A stretch of 64,000 nt of DNA, taken from Candidatus Eiseniibacteriota bacterium. Its GTDB lineage: Bacteria; Eisenbacteria; RBG-16-71-46; CAIMUX01; WJJG01. This document shows positions 1 through 8,873 of the stretch, piece by piece. The first letter of the stretch is position 1. Each line of letters begins with the position of its first letter. Position numbers and translations under genes: made by a program. The DNA lies in assembly GCA_023129715.1 (NCBI GenBank), contig JAGMBO010000031.1, positions 62,001 to 126,000 of the forward strand, given 5' to 3'. Under the pieces are notes generated by a model. That model searched no databases. It saw only the letters and a program-made list of their open reading frames with translations, and was not told the origin of the DNA.

Positions 1-58
1 CGATCATTCGCTGTGCTTCCGGCGCCGCCTTGCGCAGCTCAAGGCCAGGGACTTCCAA

Positions 59-1549
59 CTAACGCTCTGGCCGGATGATTTCGCGGACCGAGAACCATGG
101 GCCGGCATGAAGCCGGGCGAAGTAAACACCCGCCGGGACAACATGCCCATTCCGATCGAGGCCTCTCCAGGCTACGCTGTACTCGCCCGGGCGCTTCTCC
201 TCGTCGACCAGGGTTGTCACAAGGCGCCCCATCGTATCGAAGATCCGGAGACGCACATGGCCTTCGTCACGCATTGCCCAGTCAATGCGCGTTGTTGTGC
301 AGCTCGGGTTCGGCCTCGGTTGATAGAGTGACATCCCGCTCATCGATTCCGGGATCCTCACACTGGTTGGGATGTTCAGTTCGCTGAATGCATGCTCAAC
401 CCGTGCCGTGACCCACGAGCGTAGTTCGTCAAAGTGCTCCGCGACCGTCTCGTCTTCGCCAATCTGGTTGTTTGGATCATTCTCCAGCGCTTCCGCAAGC
501 AGCCCCTCGACATCATCAAGAAACGTGACGAGGTCCCCTGCCGCCAACGGCCCGCACAGCAGATTGTTCATGATCTGTGTGAACAGATCATGAAACTCGG
601 GAACGCCAAGGAGCACCTCCGCGTATGCACTACCCGATGGGTAGATACTACTCCCACTATCGCGGATGACCGAGTCAAGGTCCCACGGGAAGTACATCCG
701 CGTCCTGCCCCCAAGGAAGTCCGCGAAGAAAACGTTTTTCCCGTGGGTGAACAATGCATCGGGATTCGTCGCGAAGGCGTTGACGGCGGCCAGCGTGAGC
801 ATGCCCTGCATGTTGACCAGCAGCGGCAGTTCTGCGGCCAGCGTCGCGGGACCAGGCGTCTCGCAGGCCGAGCCGTCTGATCGGAACGGCGAGTAGCACA
901 GTGCCTCATATGTCGGGCTGTCGCCCTCGCCAACCTTCAGCTCAGCCTCGCCTATGTCGCCGAGCTTGTAGAGCCAGGTTTCACCGCTGACGTACAGGTC
1001 GCGGTTTCTGAGGAACTGCTCGTCACGTTGCTCGACACTGACATAAACGCCAGTGTAGATGCCGTTGATGTACAGCGTGACCCAGCAACCGTGGCCAGCC
1101 GGGTATCCGTAGCCCTCCACTCCCGAGGCGAGGCGGTGCAGGTGCCAGGCCAAGCCCTCGGAGACGACGTCCTGATCGTCGCCGTTCTCAAGGCTGACTT
1201 TCTTGAGGTCGTGCCAGGTCTGACCTGAAACGTACTCGTTGATATCGATCTTCAGGCTGACCTTGAGAAACCCTTCTGCCTCAGTGAGCGGATCAGCGGA
1301 CTTTCGCCGGACGGAGACCAGGATCGGTTCTTCGCCATCAGCCCAGAAGTTGGCAGGGACTTCGATGTCGAAGGTCTCGTCGTTCTGGATCGTCGCCCAG
1401 TCCAACGGATTCATCTCCAGGTTGAGCGTGAGAACCTGAAGTGGGTCGAAGATCTCCGGCCACCCTTGAGCGTGTGCGGGAGTGAGGAGAATCGCAACGC
1501 TCAGCAGGGAGGTGACGACGGTGAGTAGCGTTACCCGCGGTGGTTCCAT
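59..1549 (-). CDS. Secreted CotH kinase family protein with C-terminal FlgD-like sorting domain
   Basis: A 496-residue protein with an N-terminal signal peptide (hydrophobic stretch about residues 8-25, cleavage near AHAQG). The central part has CotH-family features: an early NLEMNPLDWATIQND segment, the internal GVYVSVEQRDEQFL motif, and MYFPWDLDSVIRD near residue 290, which matches the FxPWDxD metal/ATP region of CotH kinases. Known CotH enzymes are atypical protein kinases of the spore coat or secreted pathogenicity factors. The last 85 residues (from about YQPRPNPSCTTTRID) form a FlgD-like Ig fold with a GRLVTTL...G.Y.W.G.D..G..V..G.Y motif set, as in type IX-like sorting tails. The start is supported by a strong Shine-Dalgarno (AAGGAGGTG, minus strand, 1555-1563). 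It is transcribed away from the LTD gene at 2279. CotH and LTD are often fused in one protein, so the two may cooperate on the cell surface. Confidence 0.85.
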   Translation of the reverse strand: MEPPRVTLLTVVTSLLSVAILLTPAHAQGWPEIFDPLQVLTLNLEMNPLDWATIQNDETFDIEVPANFWADGEEPILVSVRRKSADPLTEAEGFLKVSLKIDINEYVSGQTWHDLKKVSLENGDDQDVVSEGLAWHLHRLASGVEGYGYPAGHGCWVTLYINGIYTGVYVSVEQRDEQFLRNRDLYVSGETWLYKLGDIGEAELKVGEGDSPTYEALCYSPFRSDGSACETPGPATLAAELPLLVNMQGMLTLAAVNAFATNPDALFTHGKNVFFADFLGGRTRMYFPWDLDSVIRDSGSSIYPSGSAYAEVLLGVPEFHDLFTQIMNNLLCGPLAAGDLVTFLDDVEGLLAEALENDPNNQIGEDETVAEHFDELRSWVTARVEHAFSELNIPTSVRIPESMSGMSLYQPRPNPSCTTTRIDWAMRDEGHVRLRIFDTMGRLVTTLVDEEKRPGEYSVAWRGLDRNGHVVPAGVYFARLHAGPWFSVREIIRPER

Positions 1550-1578
1550 CCCCGCACCTCCTTTCTTGAAATCTACTC

Positions 1579-1584
1579 CTTATA
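1579..1584 (-). promoter_or_regulatory. Putative -10 box for the CotH-family gene
   Basis: On the minus strand TATAAG (within TGTATAAG) lies about 30 bases upstream of the ATG at 1549 and just before a strong ribosome-binding site. No convincing -35 hexamer is visible at the proper distance, so this is a weak assignment. Confidence 0.3.
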
Positions 1585-2106
1585 CAGTTTAGCAGAGTCA
1601 GAAGCGACATCGAAGAACAATCGTGCCGGGCCAGCTGTGGGGCGACGGATGATCTACTAGCGTGCGATAACCCAGGGCGGGACATCTCCTCCTCGCAACG
1701 CCCCAAGCCTGGCCGTACAGACATCGGCTCGCCAACTACCCCCCCCCAAGACAGGTGAGGTCTGAGGGATTCTGCGCCTGAGATCCATCAGAATGACGCT
1801 ACGGCATGATGGGCTAGCATTCGGATGCCTCGGCAAGCTGGCCAGGGTACTGGGAGGCCAACTTCTTCTACATCCCTCAAATGCAGGAAGGAGACTGCTC
1901 CTGCAAGTGCGGATTCCCGCAAGGTCTTCGAACCTCGTTTGTTCTGGGACTAGCACCTCCGGGGAGAGATGCATGCGACGCTTGAGGTCGCGTGCAACCA
2001 CTGGACTGTGGCGCCGAAGTGGCTTCTTTCCGCCAGTCCCTTTCTCCACCAGGTTCTGCTTCGCCCGTCTCCTTCGCCCGTCTGGTGGTCCGGAGGGCCA
2101 ATCTGC

Positions 2107-2112
2107 TATAAT
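2107..2112 (+). promoter_or_regulatory. Putative -10 box (TATAAT) upstream of the LTD gene
   Basis: A perfect TATAAT preceded by TGC, on the coding strand 166 bases before the proposed GTG start of the lamin-tail-domain gene. The -35 region at the expected position is poor. This would leave a leader of about 155 bases. Confidence 0.35.
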
Positions 2113-2278
2113 CGTATGGTCAGGCGCCAGGAGTTCACTTGCCTCTCGATGTTTGATCCTGGCCCGGACGATGTACTGGGCTAGCTACTACGGTAGGGTA
2201 TTGGCCTGCAAGGTCGGGCCGCTACTCCGGTTGACCGTAGCTTCCGAGTGATCTGTGCCAACCAGCAAGGAGATGGTC

Positions 2279-4333
2279 GTGCACCCACTGATCCGTACGC
2301 CTTCTGCCATCTCGCTCGTTCTTGTCCTCGCCACGGTTCCAGCCGCGGCCGAGATCGTGATCAACGAGATCATGTACAACTCGCTCGGGACCGACGTCGA
2401 GTTTGTCGAGCTCTACAACTACTCTGACGCCGCCCAAGACCTGACCGGCTGGTACCTGCTCGATGATAACGATGCACACGCACACTGCCCCCTGGAGGGC
2501 GTTCTCGGGCCGGGTGAGTACTTCGTGATTGTGGGCGACCTGTCGAACTTCGCGCTCTTGTACCCTGATGTAGAGAACGTCAACCCCAACGACTTCGACC
2601 CAGGGGGAACAGGCTGGAGCCTCGGTAATGATGGCGATCAGGTGCGGTTGTTTGAGGCACTGGAGGACCTTCACGACATCGTCGCCTACGACGACGAAGG
2701 TGAATGGCCAGGCTCGCCCGACGGGGGTGGGCCCTCGCTCGAGCTGATCAATCCTCGTCTGGACAATGCGCTGCCGACGAGTTGGGACCCAAGCCTGGCA
2801 AGCTGGGGAACTCCTGGCGAGCATAACAGCGTCTATGTCACGGACCCCCCGCCTGTCGCCACCGGTGGGCAGCGCGACGTCGACCTACCCACGAGCGCTG
2901 ACGAGGTGACGATTACCGTGATTGCCTTTGACGTTGATAGTCTGGTTTCCGTGGAACTCTTCGTCGACATGGGCGCTGGATACACACCGCAGGAGATGTT
3001 CGATGACGGCCTGCACGGTGATGGTACTGCGGAGGATGGGATCTTTGGTGCGCTGATCGCGCCTCAGCCGAGCGGTACCCTGGTGCGTTACTATGCAGTG
3101 GCCACCGACAGCCTCGGCCAAACCGATGCTTGGCCGGATTACGCCCCCAGCGAGTACCACGCTTACACCGTGGATCATGTGCTGCCTGGTCTCCAGATCA
3201 CAGAGATCCTCGCCGTCAACGTGACGGGCATTCAAGACGATTTCCTTGAGCGGGAGGACTGGATTGAGATCCACAATGGTGGTGAGGGCGCTGTGGACCT
3301 GGATGGGATGTTTCTGAGCGATGAGATGGATGGCTGCCGCGATTGGATGCTTCCCGCAGTGGTTCTGGACCCCGGCGAACGGCTCATCGTCTGGGCAGAT
3401 GACGAAGTTGGGCAGGGCCCGCTGCATGCAGGCTTCAAGCTCTCGGGCGGCGGTGAGGCGGTGGCTCTCTTCGAAGCCGTGAACCATGGGAACGTGCGCA
3501 TCCACGGCTTCGAGTTTGGGCTGATGAGCGCAGATGTCTCGGTCGGGTATCTCCCTGCTGACGGCAGCGCGCCCGAGTACCTGGGGACGCCCACACCCGG
3601 CGCGAGCAACGAGACTTCAAACCTTTTCTCACCGATCTGCATCAATGAGTTCCTAACCACGAGCGTCTTCGGCGGCATCGATGACTGGGTGGAGATCTAT
3701 AACCGTGGCCCCGTGGCCGTCGACATGGGCGGCTGGATGCTCTCGGACAGACGTTCGACCCCGGAGAGGTGGCTCTTCCCTCAGGGCACGGAACTCGAGC
3801 CAGGGGGGTTCCTCGTGATCGACGAGGATGTGTTGGGCTTCGGCTGGTCCTCTGCAGGCGATGAGGTCATCATGCTGACGGCTGCAGACAGCACCACCGG
3901 CATGGCCTTCTACGACTTCGGACCCCAGACGCCAGATGTTAGCGAGGGCCGCTACCCGAACGGAGTAGCGTACTGGCGCTTCTTCGAGGATCTGACTCCG
4001 GGGTCACCCAATCCGAATCCCTCCGTGGGCGTGGAAGAGGAACTTCCCTCCAAGACCACTCTGCGTCTGCTCGGGAACTTCCCGAATCCGTTCAGACCCC
4101 CAACGAGGATCATTCTCGAAACGGCTGTTGGGGCTGAGGCAAGCGTGCGGATCTATTCGGTGGATGGCCGGTTTGTGCGAACGTTGCACCAAGGTGCGCT
4201 GGAAGCAGGGGTACATGCGCTTTCCTGGAACGGCTGCGATGAGGCCGGTCGCGAGCTAGCCACGGGTCTCTACCTTGTGTGCGTGGACTCGGGGAGGGGA
4301 ACCCAGAGTGCCAGGATGTTGCTGCTCAGATAG
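2279..4333 (+). CDS. Secreted protein with three lamin tail domains and FlgD-like C-terminus
   Basis: A 684-residue exported protein. After a signal peptide ending near VPAAA, three lamin-tail-like domains can be read. The first starts at IVINEIMYN; the second at LQITEILAVN, with DWIEIHNGG...LSDE; the third at ICINEFLTT, with DDWVEIYNRG...LSDR. Each has the E-[LI]-[YH]-N...GW/GM..L[SD]D pattern of LTD folds. The C-terminus from about GNFPNPFRPPTRI is a FlgD-like beta-sandwich with the PNPF motif of FCB-type sorting tails. I place the start at GTG 2279 because AAGGAG (2267-2272) lies six bases before it; the GTG at 2255 and ATG at 2273 lack a properly spaced site. LTDs bind DNA or other ligands in extracellular bacterial proteins, but the exact role is unknown. 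Its neighbour on the opposite strand encodes CotH, a common fusion partner. Confidence 0.85.
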   Translation: MHPLIRTPSAISLVLVLATVPAAAEIVINEIMYNSLGTDVEFVELYNYSDAAQDLTGWYLLDDNDAHAHCPLEGVLGPGEYFVIVGDLSNFALLYPDVENVNPNDFDPGGTGWSLGNDGDQVRLFEALEDLHDIVAYDDEGEWPGSPDGGGPSLELINPRLDNALPTSWDPSLASWGTPGEHNSVYVTDPPPVATGGQRDVDLPTSADEVTITVIAFDVDSLVSVELFVDMGAGYTPQEMFDDGLHGDGTAEDGIFGALIAPQPSGTLVRYYAVATDSLGQTDAWPDYAPSEYHAYTVDHVLPGLQITEILAVNVTGIQDDFLEREDWIEIHNGGEGAVDLDGMFLSDEMDGCRDWMLPAVVLDPGERLIVWADDEVGQGPLHAGFKLSGGGEAVALFEAVNHGNVRIHGFEFGLMSADVSVGYLPADGSAPEYLGTPTPGASNETSNLFSPICINEFLTTSVFGGIDDWVEIYNRGPVAVDMGGWMLSDRRSTPERWLFPQGTELEPGGFLVIDEDVLGFGWSSAGDEVIMLTAADSTTGMAFYDFGPQTPDVSEGRYPNGVAYWRFFEDLTPGSPNPNPSVGVEEELPSKTTLRLLGNFPNPFRPPTRIILETAVGAEASVRIYSVDGRFVRTLHQGALEAGVHALSWNGCDEAGRELATGLYLVCVDSGRGTQSARMLLLR

Positions 4334-4550
4334 TATCATCACAATCTGACCGTCTACGGCCCCCTTCCATCTCCTGAGGCCAGCGATCGACGGTTACCTC
4401 CCAACCTCCGCCTTGCCCGGATCTGTCATGCTTGAACAGCGCAGAGGAGAGCGCAGAGCATCCACACCGCGCAGGAAGACCCGCCTGCCACCGGTTCCAG
4501 GCCAGCAGCCGGTAGACGATCCTACCGTGGGTCCGGCACGCCGGGAGAGA

Positions 4551-5402
4551 TCACCGATGTTCGCCGCCCAGGGTCTGGCACTGCGGGCAGTAGTGGGTTC
4601 CGCGCTGGGCAACGAGCATCCGGGCAATCTCGGTCCCGCAGTTGCGGCAAGGTTCTCCCGTGCGCTGATAGACACGCAAGCGCTGCAGGAATCCCCCGCC
4701 GTCATAGACATTGTCGAAGCTCGTTCCGTTGTGGCGGATCGCTTCGCGGAGGACTTGCCGGATCACGCGCCACAGGCGCCGGACCTCCTCGGGAGCCAAC
4801 GTATCGGCGCGGCGCAGGGGATGGATCCCGGCGCGGAAGAGGGACTCATCGGTGTAGATGTTCCCCAGTCCGGCGAGGAAGGTCTGATCCAGGAGCAGTG
4901 ACTTGATCTGCCGCCCTCGCCCCGCCAGGCGGGTGGCGAGCCCTGCCGCGGTGAAGGTGGGCGCCAGGGGTTCCGGTCCCAACGGATCCAAGATCGCCGC
5001 CGGGTCGGCCGTCAGCCAGACCCGGCCGAACTTGCGGGGATTGCGGAAGACGAGCCGCCAGCGGGATCCGAGGTCGATGCACAGCCGGCAATGGGGCGAG
5101 AGTGTCGCCGTCTGGGGTTCGATCAGGAGACTTCCGCTCATGCGCAGGTGAACGAGCATCACGTCGCGGGACAGCTGGAGAACGATGAACTTCCCCCGGC
5201 GGGAGATCGCGCGCACCCGCTGGCCGCGCAGGCGCCGGCGGAAGGTCTGCGGCGATGGCATGGCCAGCGTGCGCGCCCAGGAGAGACGGCTGCCGGTGAT
5301 CCGCCGGCCGATGAGCGCGGGCATCGGTGATGAGCCATTGGCGGGGGTCCACCCCTCGCGCAGGCGCCGGCAGATCGTCTCGACTTCAGGCAGTTCGGGC
5401 AT
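4551..5402 (-). CDS. mutM: Formamidopyrimidine-DNA glycosylase (Fpg/MutM)
   Basis: A 283-residue base-excision repair enzyme that removes oxidised purines (8-oxoguanine, FapyG) and nicks the DNA by beta,delta-elimination. It starts MPELPEVETI, so the catalytic Pro2 and Glu3 are present. The conserved Lys lies in RRGKFIVL, LLLDQTFLAGLGNIY is the helix-two-turn-helix, and a C-terminal zinc finger reads CRNC-x16-CPQC with the conserved QRGTHYCPQCQ. The length is normal for the family. The start at 5402 is fixed by Pro2 and by AGGAG six bases upstream; the frame is open further upstream only because of a GC-rich tandem repeat (5501-5597). It converges with the LTD gene and is divergent from the beta-barrel gene. 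Confidence 0.96.
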   Translation of the reverse strand: MPELPEVETICRRLREGWTPANGSSPMPALIGRRITGSRLSWARTLAMPSPQTFRRRLRGQRVRAISRRGKFIVLQLSRDVMLVHLRMSGSLLIEPQTATLSPHCRLCIDLGSRWRLVFRNPRKFGRVWLTADPAAILDPLGPEPLAPTFTAAGLATRLAGRGRQIKSLLLDQTFLAGLGNIYTDESLFRAGIHPLRRADTLAPEEVRRLWRVIRQVLREAIRHNGTSFDNVYDGGGFLQRLRVYQRTGEPCRNCGTEIARMLVAQRGTHYCPQCQTLGGEHR

Positions 5403-5500
5403 GCGCTGCTCCTGATGCTCGGTCCCGGAGAGCGACGGCCCCGATCTGGTGCCGCAGCTCGGCCCCGGACACCGACTACCCCGGCCTCGCGCCGCAGCAC

Positions 5501-5597
5501 GAGCGCGCCGCGCTGAACGCACCTCGCTGAGTACATCTCCCCGAGCGCGCCGCGCTGAACGCACCTCGCTGGGTGCACCTCCCCGAGCGCGCGCGAC
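5501..5597. repeat. 42-bp tandem repeat, 2.3 copies, upstream of mutM
   Basis: Copy 1 is 5501-5542, copy 2 is 5543-5584, and a third partial copy starts at 5585 (GAGCGCGC). The two full copies differ at only a few positions. The unit length is a multiple of three, so the array prolongs an open frame in phase with mutM, which explains the over-long ORF there. Confidence 0.8.
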
Positions 5598-5684
5598 CCG
5601 GAGAAGCGATAGCGTACCACATGCTATCATCTCAGGAACCCATCCGGGCTGCGGGTCCGGTCGTGTGGAATCGAGAGGCGGTTG

Positions 5685-6572
5685 ATGAGACGTTCCATTC
5701 TGGGGCGGGCGTTGCTGTTCGTCCTTGTCGCCGGCATGGCGTTCCTTGGAGGGGCGGGGGCGGGCGAGCATGGCACGCGGATCCTCCGCGCCTCGGATTC
5801 GAGGATCTTCTTGGCAGCGCTGCCCACGCACCAGCTGCAGATTGCTTACGAGGCGTCTTCGTTCGACTATGAGGAGCCCGCAGTGATGCGGGAGCAGGGT
5901 GGGCTCGAAGGATTCGCGCTCAGCTACGCATGGAGTCCGGGAGGCAGGTCCGACTCACCCTCGCGGCCGGTGCTGCGCTTCGCGCTTGTCGAGCGCAGCG
6001 GTACGGTCGACTATACTGGACAACTCACCGACGGCACGGACTATCGGATCGCAGGTATCAAAGACCGCCTCTTCGAATTCCGCGTGCTGATCGGCCTGAT
6101 GCGCCAGATCGATCCATCCTTCTGTATGATCGCCTATGCCGGGTATGGCCGGCGGAGCTTGCGAGACGATGCCTCCTTCGATCCCGCCGGCTATGAACGC
6201 GTTTCTCGCTACGACTACCTTCCACTCGGCGTGGAACTCATCCGGGCCCTGGGGGCGAATCTCCGCATCGGCGCAGAGCTGGAATACGACGCGCTGATCA
6301 CGGGAAAGCAGACGAGCCGCCTCAGCGAACTCGATCCCAGCCTACCGGATGTGGAGAACGAGCAGAAGAGTGGCTCCGGTGCCGGGGGATGGCTCTGGTT
6401 GCAGGTCGGCACGGGGGGGATCGCCATGACGATTGGCCCCTGGGTGCGCTACTGGAGCCTGGACACCTCGCTGCCCTCGGAGAGCAGTGGTCCCTTTTCC
6501 TCGCGCGTCGAACCGCGCAATCACTCGTGGGAGGTCGGAGGACGGGTCGGCGTGGTTGTCTCGATCCGCTGA
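5685..6572 (+). CDS. Probable outer-membrane beta-barrel protein
   Basis: 295 residues starting MRRSILGRALLFVLVAGMAF, a clear signal peptide ending near GGAGA. The mature part alternates polar and hydrophobic residues with many aromatic girdles (HQLQIAYEASSF, GLEGFALSYAW, YLPLGVELIRALG, GGWLWLQVG, MTIGPWVRYWSLD, WEVGGRVGVVVSI), as in small 8- to 10-stranded barrels. No enzymatic motif is visible. The ATG at 5685 has AGAGG six bases before it; a TTG at 5682 is less likely. It lies in the head-to-head gap with mutM and is convergent with the PHP gene. Family not recognised; a periplasmic beta-rich protein is the alternative. Confidence 0.6.
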   Translation: MRRSILGRALLFVLVAGMAFLGGAGAGEHGTRILRASDSRIFLAALPTHQLQIAYEASSFDYEEPAVMREQGGLEGFALSYAWSPGGRSDSPSRPVLRFALVERSGTVDYTGQLTDGTDYRIAGIKDRLFEFRVLIGLMRQIDPSFCMIAYAGYGRRSLRDDASFDPAGYERVSRYDYLPLGVELIRALGANLRIGAELEYDALITGKQTSRLSELDPSLPDVENEQKSGSGAGGWLWLQVGTGGIAMTIGPWVRYWSLDTSLPSESSGPFSSRVEPRNHSWEVGGRVGVVVSIR

Positions 6573-6659
6573 TTCCTGCATCTGCCCGCATACGACATGC
6601 GACGGAGGCTAGGGGACCAGCAACCGGGCCGAGTGGGCACGGCGTCTGCGCGCGTGCGT

Positions 6660-7610
6660 CTAGGCGTTTCCCGCCGCGCGTTGCAGATTCTCGAAATAGC
6701 GATAGGGGACCGGCACCGCGCCAAGCTCGATCTGTGGCTTGGGGATCCCGTGGAAATCGGAACCTCCCGTGGCGATCATGCCGAGACGTTGCGCAAGTGT
6801 CTCATAGTGATCGATCAGGGCGTGCAATGCCGACTTGTCGATCGTCTCCCGCGGTGAGCGGAAATAGGGCTTGTTGCAATCATAGGTATAGATCGTTTCG
6901 AGTCCCGGAACGCCGGCTGCGGCGCACAGCTCGATCATGCGGTCGACGTTCGGATCGATGAGCGTGCCGTCCTTCTTGTAGCGCTCGTTGTACGACCCGG
7001 GACTGGAGAGCACGGTCACCCCACCCGCGCGGCGAACGACGGCGACGCAGTCCTCGAGGCTCAGGCTGTAGGCCTTGGGGACATACCAGGAACCGCCGAA
7101 GTCGGTATGGGGAAAGAAGACATCGGGGGTCATCTCGGGGAAGTACTTCTTGAACACCTTGAAGATGTGGGGCCTGCGGATTGTTTCCCCCTGCGCCTCG
7201 GCGAGGATCTCCTCCTTGGGGAGCGGGAATCCCTCGCGCGCCAAGAGGGCAAGCTGGCCGTCGAGCTTGCCGTTCTTCGCCTCGCGCAGGCGGCGCAGGA
7301 CGTCGTTGAACTCGTCGTGGTCGGGATCGTAGAAGTAGGCGACGATGTCGATCTCCACCAGGCCGCGCTCGGGGTCGTGGGCGATGCCGATCTCGCAGCC
7401 GGGGGCGAATTCGATGCCGAATTCCTCGGCCAGGGCGAGGCCTTCACGAACTGCGCCGATCGAGTCGTGATCACAGAAGCCGACCGCGCGCAGATTGGCG
7501 GCGCGGGCCAATTCAAACAGACGCCGGGGCGACTCACTGCCGTCGGAGGCGGTCGTGTGGCTGTGCAGATCGACAACCCCGCGGGGATCGGGCTCGGTCC
7601 AGTGCGGCAT
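6660..7610 (-). CDS. PHP-domain metal-dependent phosphoesterase
   Basis: 316 residues. It has the polymerase-and-histidinol-phosphatase metal motifs in order: DLHSHTTASDGS (residues 14-25), FCDHDSIG (about 45), PGCEIG (about 70), RRPHIFK (about 145) and GGSDFHG near residue 288. This arrangement is that of YciV/TrpH-type phosphoesterases (RNase AM / 3',5'-nucleoside bisphosphate phosphatases). If the same activity holds, it could hydrolyse pAp, the by-product of PAPS-dependent sulfation, which would fit the sat-cysC cluster upstream. That link is inference. GGGAG lies eight bases before the ATG. It is the last gene of the leftward cluster, 115 bases after the membrane-protein gene. Confidence 0.88.
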   Translation of the reverse strand: MPHWTEPDPRGVVDLHSHTTASDGSESPRRLFELARAANLRAVGFCDHDSIGAVREGLALAEEFGIEFAPGCEIGIAHDPERGLVEIDIVAYFYDPDHDEFNDVLRRLREAKNGKLDGQLALLAREGFPLPKEEILAEAQGETIRRPHIFKVFKKYFPEMTPDVFFPHTDFGGSWYVPKAYSLSLEDCVAVVRRAGGVTVLSSPGSYNERYKKDGTLIDPNVDRMIELCAAAGVPGLETIYTYDCNKPYFRSPRETIDKSALHALIDHYETLAQRLGMIATGGSDFHGIPKPQIELGAVPVPYRYFENLQRAAGNA

Positions 7611-7725
7611 GTGCGCATCTCCCGGAAAGCAACTGCAGGTTGGGTGGATTGATTGCCGTCGCCACCGACGTCACCAGGTGCACTCGGCCGCCGCCGCTAC
7701 GTGCACCCAGCCGCCGCCGGTGTCG

Positions 7726-8562
7726 CTAGACTTCTACCCCAAAGAGCCCCTTGACCGAGAACCCCGCCACCATCGAGATGACGAAGAAGGCGATCAGCCA
7801 GTTGACCTTGAGTCCCAGGATCCGTAGATCCCGCGTCGGCCAGCCGGTGATCTTCAAGCTGACGATCCCGGTGTTCTTCGGCAGCGGCGGTTCGACCGGG
7901 AAGGTCAGGAATTCAGCCGAGAAGGTCTGTCCGCGTCCCGGTGCGATCGGCACGAGTGGCATCTTGCCTTCGCTGACCAGGATGGTCTTGGTGATCTCCC
8001 CGGCGGGAGTCTGCAGGGTCAGCTCGTGTTCACCGGGCGCGAGCGCCTCGACGCGCCAGTCGATTTCCCGCAGATCCGGGATGCGCAACGGAGCGCTGGC
8101 CACCTTCAGTCCGGGAGAGGCCAGCAACTGCACGGCATCGCCGTGTGTCCAGGAGGGATCGTCGACCTTCACGCTGACCAGCGCGCTCTCGCCGGGGTGG
8201 AAGGGACGATGCTGGTAGCGAACGCCGAGCATCACCATGATGATGATCACCGGGATCATCAGGAAAATCAGCGGACGGAGGCTGTGGACGAAATAGCGTC
8301 CGGTGTTGGCGAGGACGCGGAAGAAGGCAATCAGCATCTGGGGCAAATCATCGCGAAAGAGCCAGATCTCAGAGATGTGAGCCTTCAGCTTACCCTTGGC
8401 ATAACGGATCGCCCGTTGATTGGAGGTTTTCCCGAAGATCAGCAACATAACGATGCCGGTAATTACCGAGATGACCAGCAAGCCGATGGCGGGGTGCATG
8501 GCCTTGAAAGGCGCGAAGATGACATTGAAGATTCCGTTGATCACCAAGGCGATACTCCACAT
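7726..8562 (-). CDS. Uncharacterised four-TM membrane protein with periplasmic domain
   Basis: 278 residues. Hydrophobic segments are at about 4-19, 25-44, 98-117 and 252-274. Between TM2 and TM3 lies a basic amphipathic stretch (YAKGKLKAHISEIWLFRDD), somewhat like the cytoplasmic hairpin of Oxa1/EMC3-type proteins, but I cannot claim homology. Between TM3 and TM4 is a soluble beta-rich domain of about 130 residues with LTLQTPAGEITKTILVSEG. No catalytic motif is seen. It sits in the leftward sat-cysC-phosphodiesterase cluster, 69 bases after the RHH gene. It probably acts with the two membrane-anchored AP-superfamily enzymes. Confidence 0.65.
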   Translation of the reverse strand: MWSIALVINGIFNVIFAPFKAMHPAIGLLVISVITGIVMLLIFGKTSNQRAIRYAKGKLKAHISEIWLFRDDLPQMLIAFFRVLANTGRYFVHSLRPLIFLMIPVIIIMVMLGVRYQHRPFHPGESALVSVKVDDPSWTHGDAVQLLASPGLKVASAPLRIPDLREIDWRVEALAPGEHELTLQTPAGEITKTILVSEGKMPLVPIAPGRGQTFSAEFLTFPVEPPLPKNTGIVSLKITGWPTRDLRILGLKVNWLIAFFVISMVAGFSVKGLFGVEV

Positions 8563-8631
8563 CGCGCGTCTCCTGAAACCGGGTCACAGTGCCGACGGCC
8601 CCCCGCCGCAGCAGGCCCGGCCGGCGGGAGA

Positions 8632-8826
8632 CTAGCCCAAGTACCCGAGACCCTTCAACTTCTCCTTGATCTCCTCATCCGACTGCGCTTCCTCGAGATG
8701 GGCGAGCTGCGCCTCCAGGGCGTGGACGACGAACTCGTCGATTGAGGAATAACCGGCGATCTTGGCGTACTTCTCGACCCGCTCGTAGAGCTCCTTGCTG
8801 ATCTTGACCTTCGTGCCTCCGAACAT
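8632..8826 (-). CDS. Small ribbon-helix-helix protein with C-terminal LGYL tail
   Basis: 64 residues. Residues 5-42 (TKVKISKELYERVEKYAKIA and GYSSIDEFVVHALE) look like a CopG/Arc-type ribbon-helix-helix. The protein then ends EEIKEKLKGLGYLG. The same tail type closes CysC of this cluster ([11 protein letters not shown]). The start is supported by GAGGAG seven bases before ATG 8826; the longer open frame upstream (to 9039) overlaps the neighbouring phosphodiesterase and is rejected. It lies 47 bases after that gene. It may be a regulator of the cluster or a small adaptor; the tail suggests a shared docking or targeting function. Function inferred only. Confidence 0.75.
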   Translation of the reverse strand: MFGGTKVKISKELYERVEKYAKIAGYSSIDEFVVHALEAQLAHLEEAQSDEEIKEKLKGLGYLG

Positions 8827-8873
8827 GGCAGTTCTCCTCTCGGTCCAAGGTCGATTGCTGCCGGGAATCCCAG

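Larger units (their letters stand above)
1550..2278. other. Non-coding spacer between divergent CotH and LTD genes
   Basis: About 730 bases without a convincing gene. Open frames here (for example one of 152 codons on the plus strand) have no domain, no ribosome-binding site and low-complexity composition. The spacer holds a short direct repeat (two copies of TTCGCCCGTCT near 2059-2083) and a perfect TATAAT at 2107-2112. It presumably carries the divergent promoters. Confidence 0.6.

Noticed and set aside
2149-2161. GTTTGATCCTGGC, identical to part of the conserved 5' end of 16S rRNA
   Set aside because: The match stops after about 13 bases and the following sequence has no 16S similarity; a chance hit.
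1793-2251. 152-codon open frame in the CotH/LTD spacer
   Set aside because: No ribosome site, no domain, low-complexity Arg/Ser/Leu composition typical of non-coding GC-rich DNA.
4394-4550. Possible small gene between the LTD gene and mutM
   Set aside because: Only shadow frames of mutM reach into it; no start signals.
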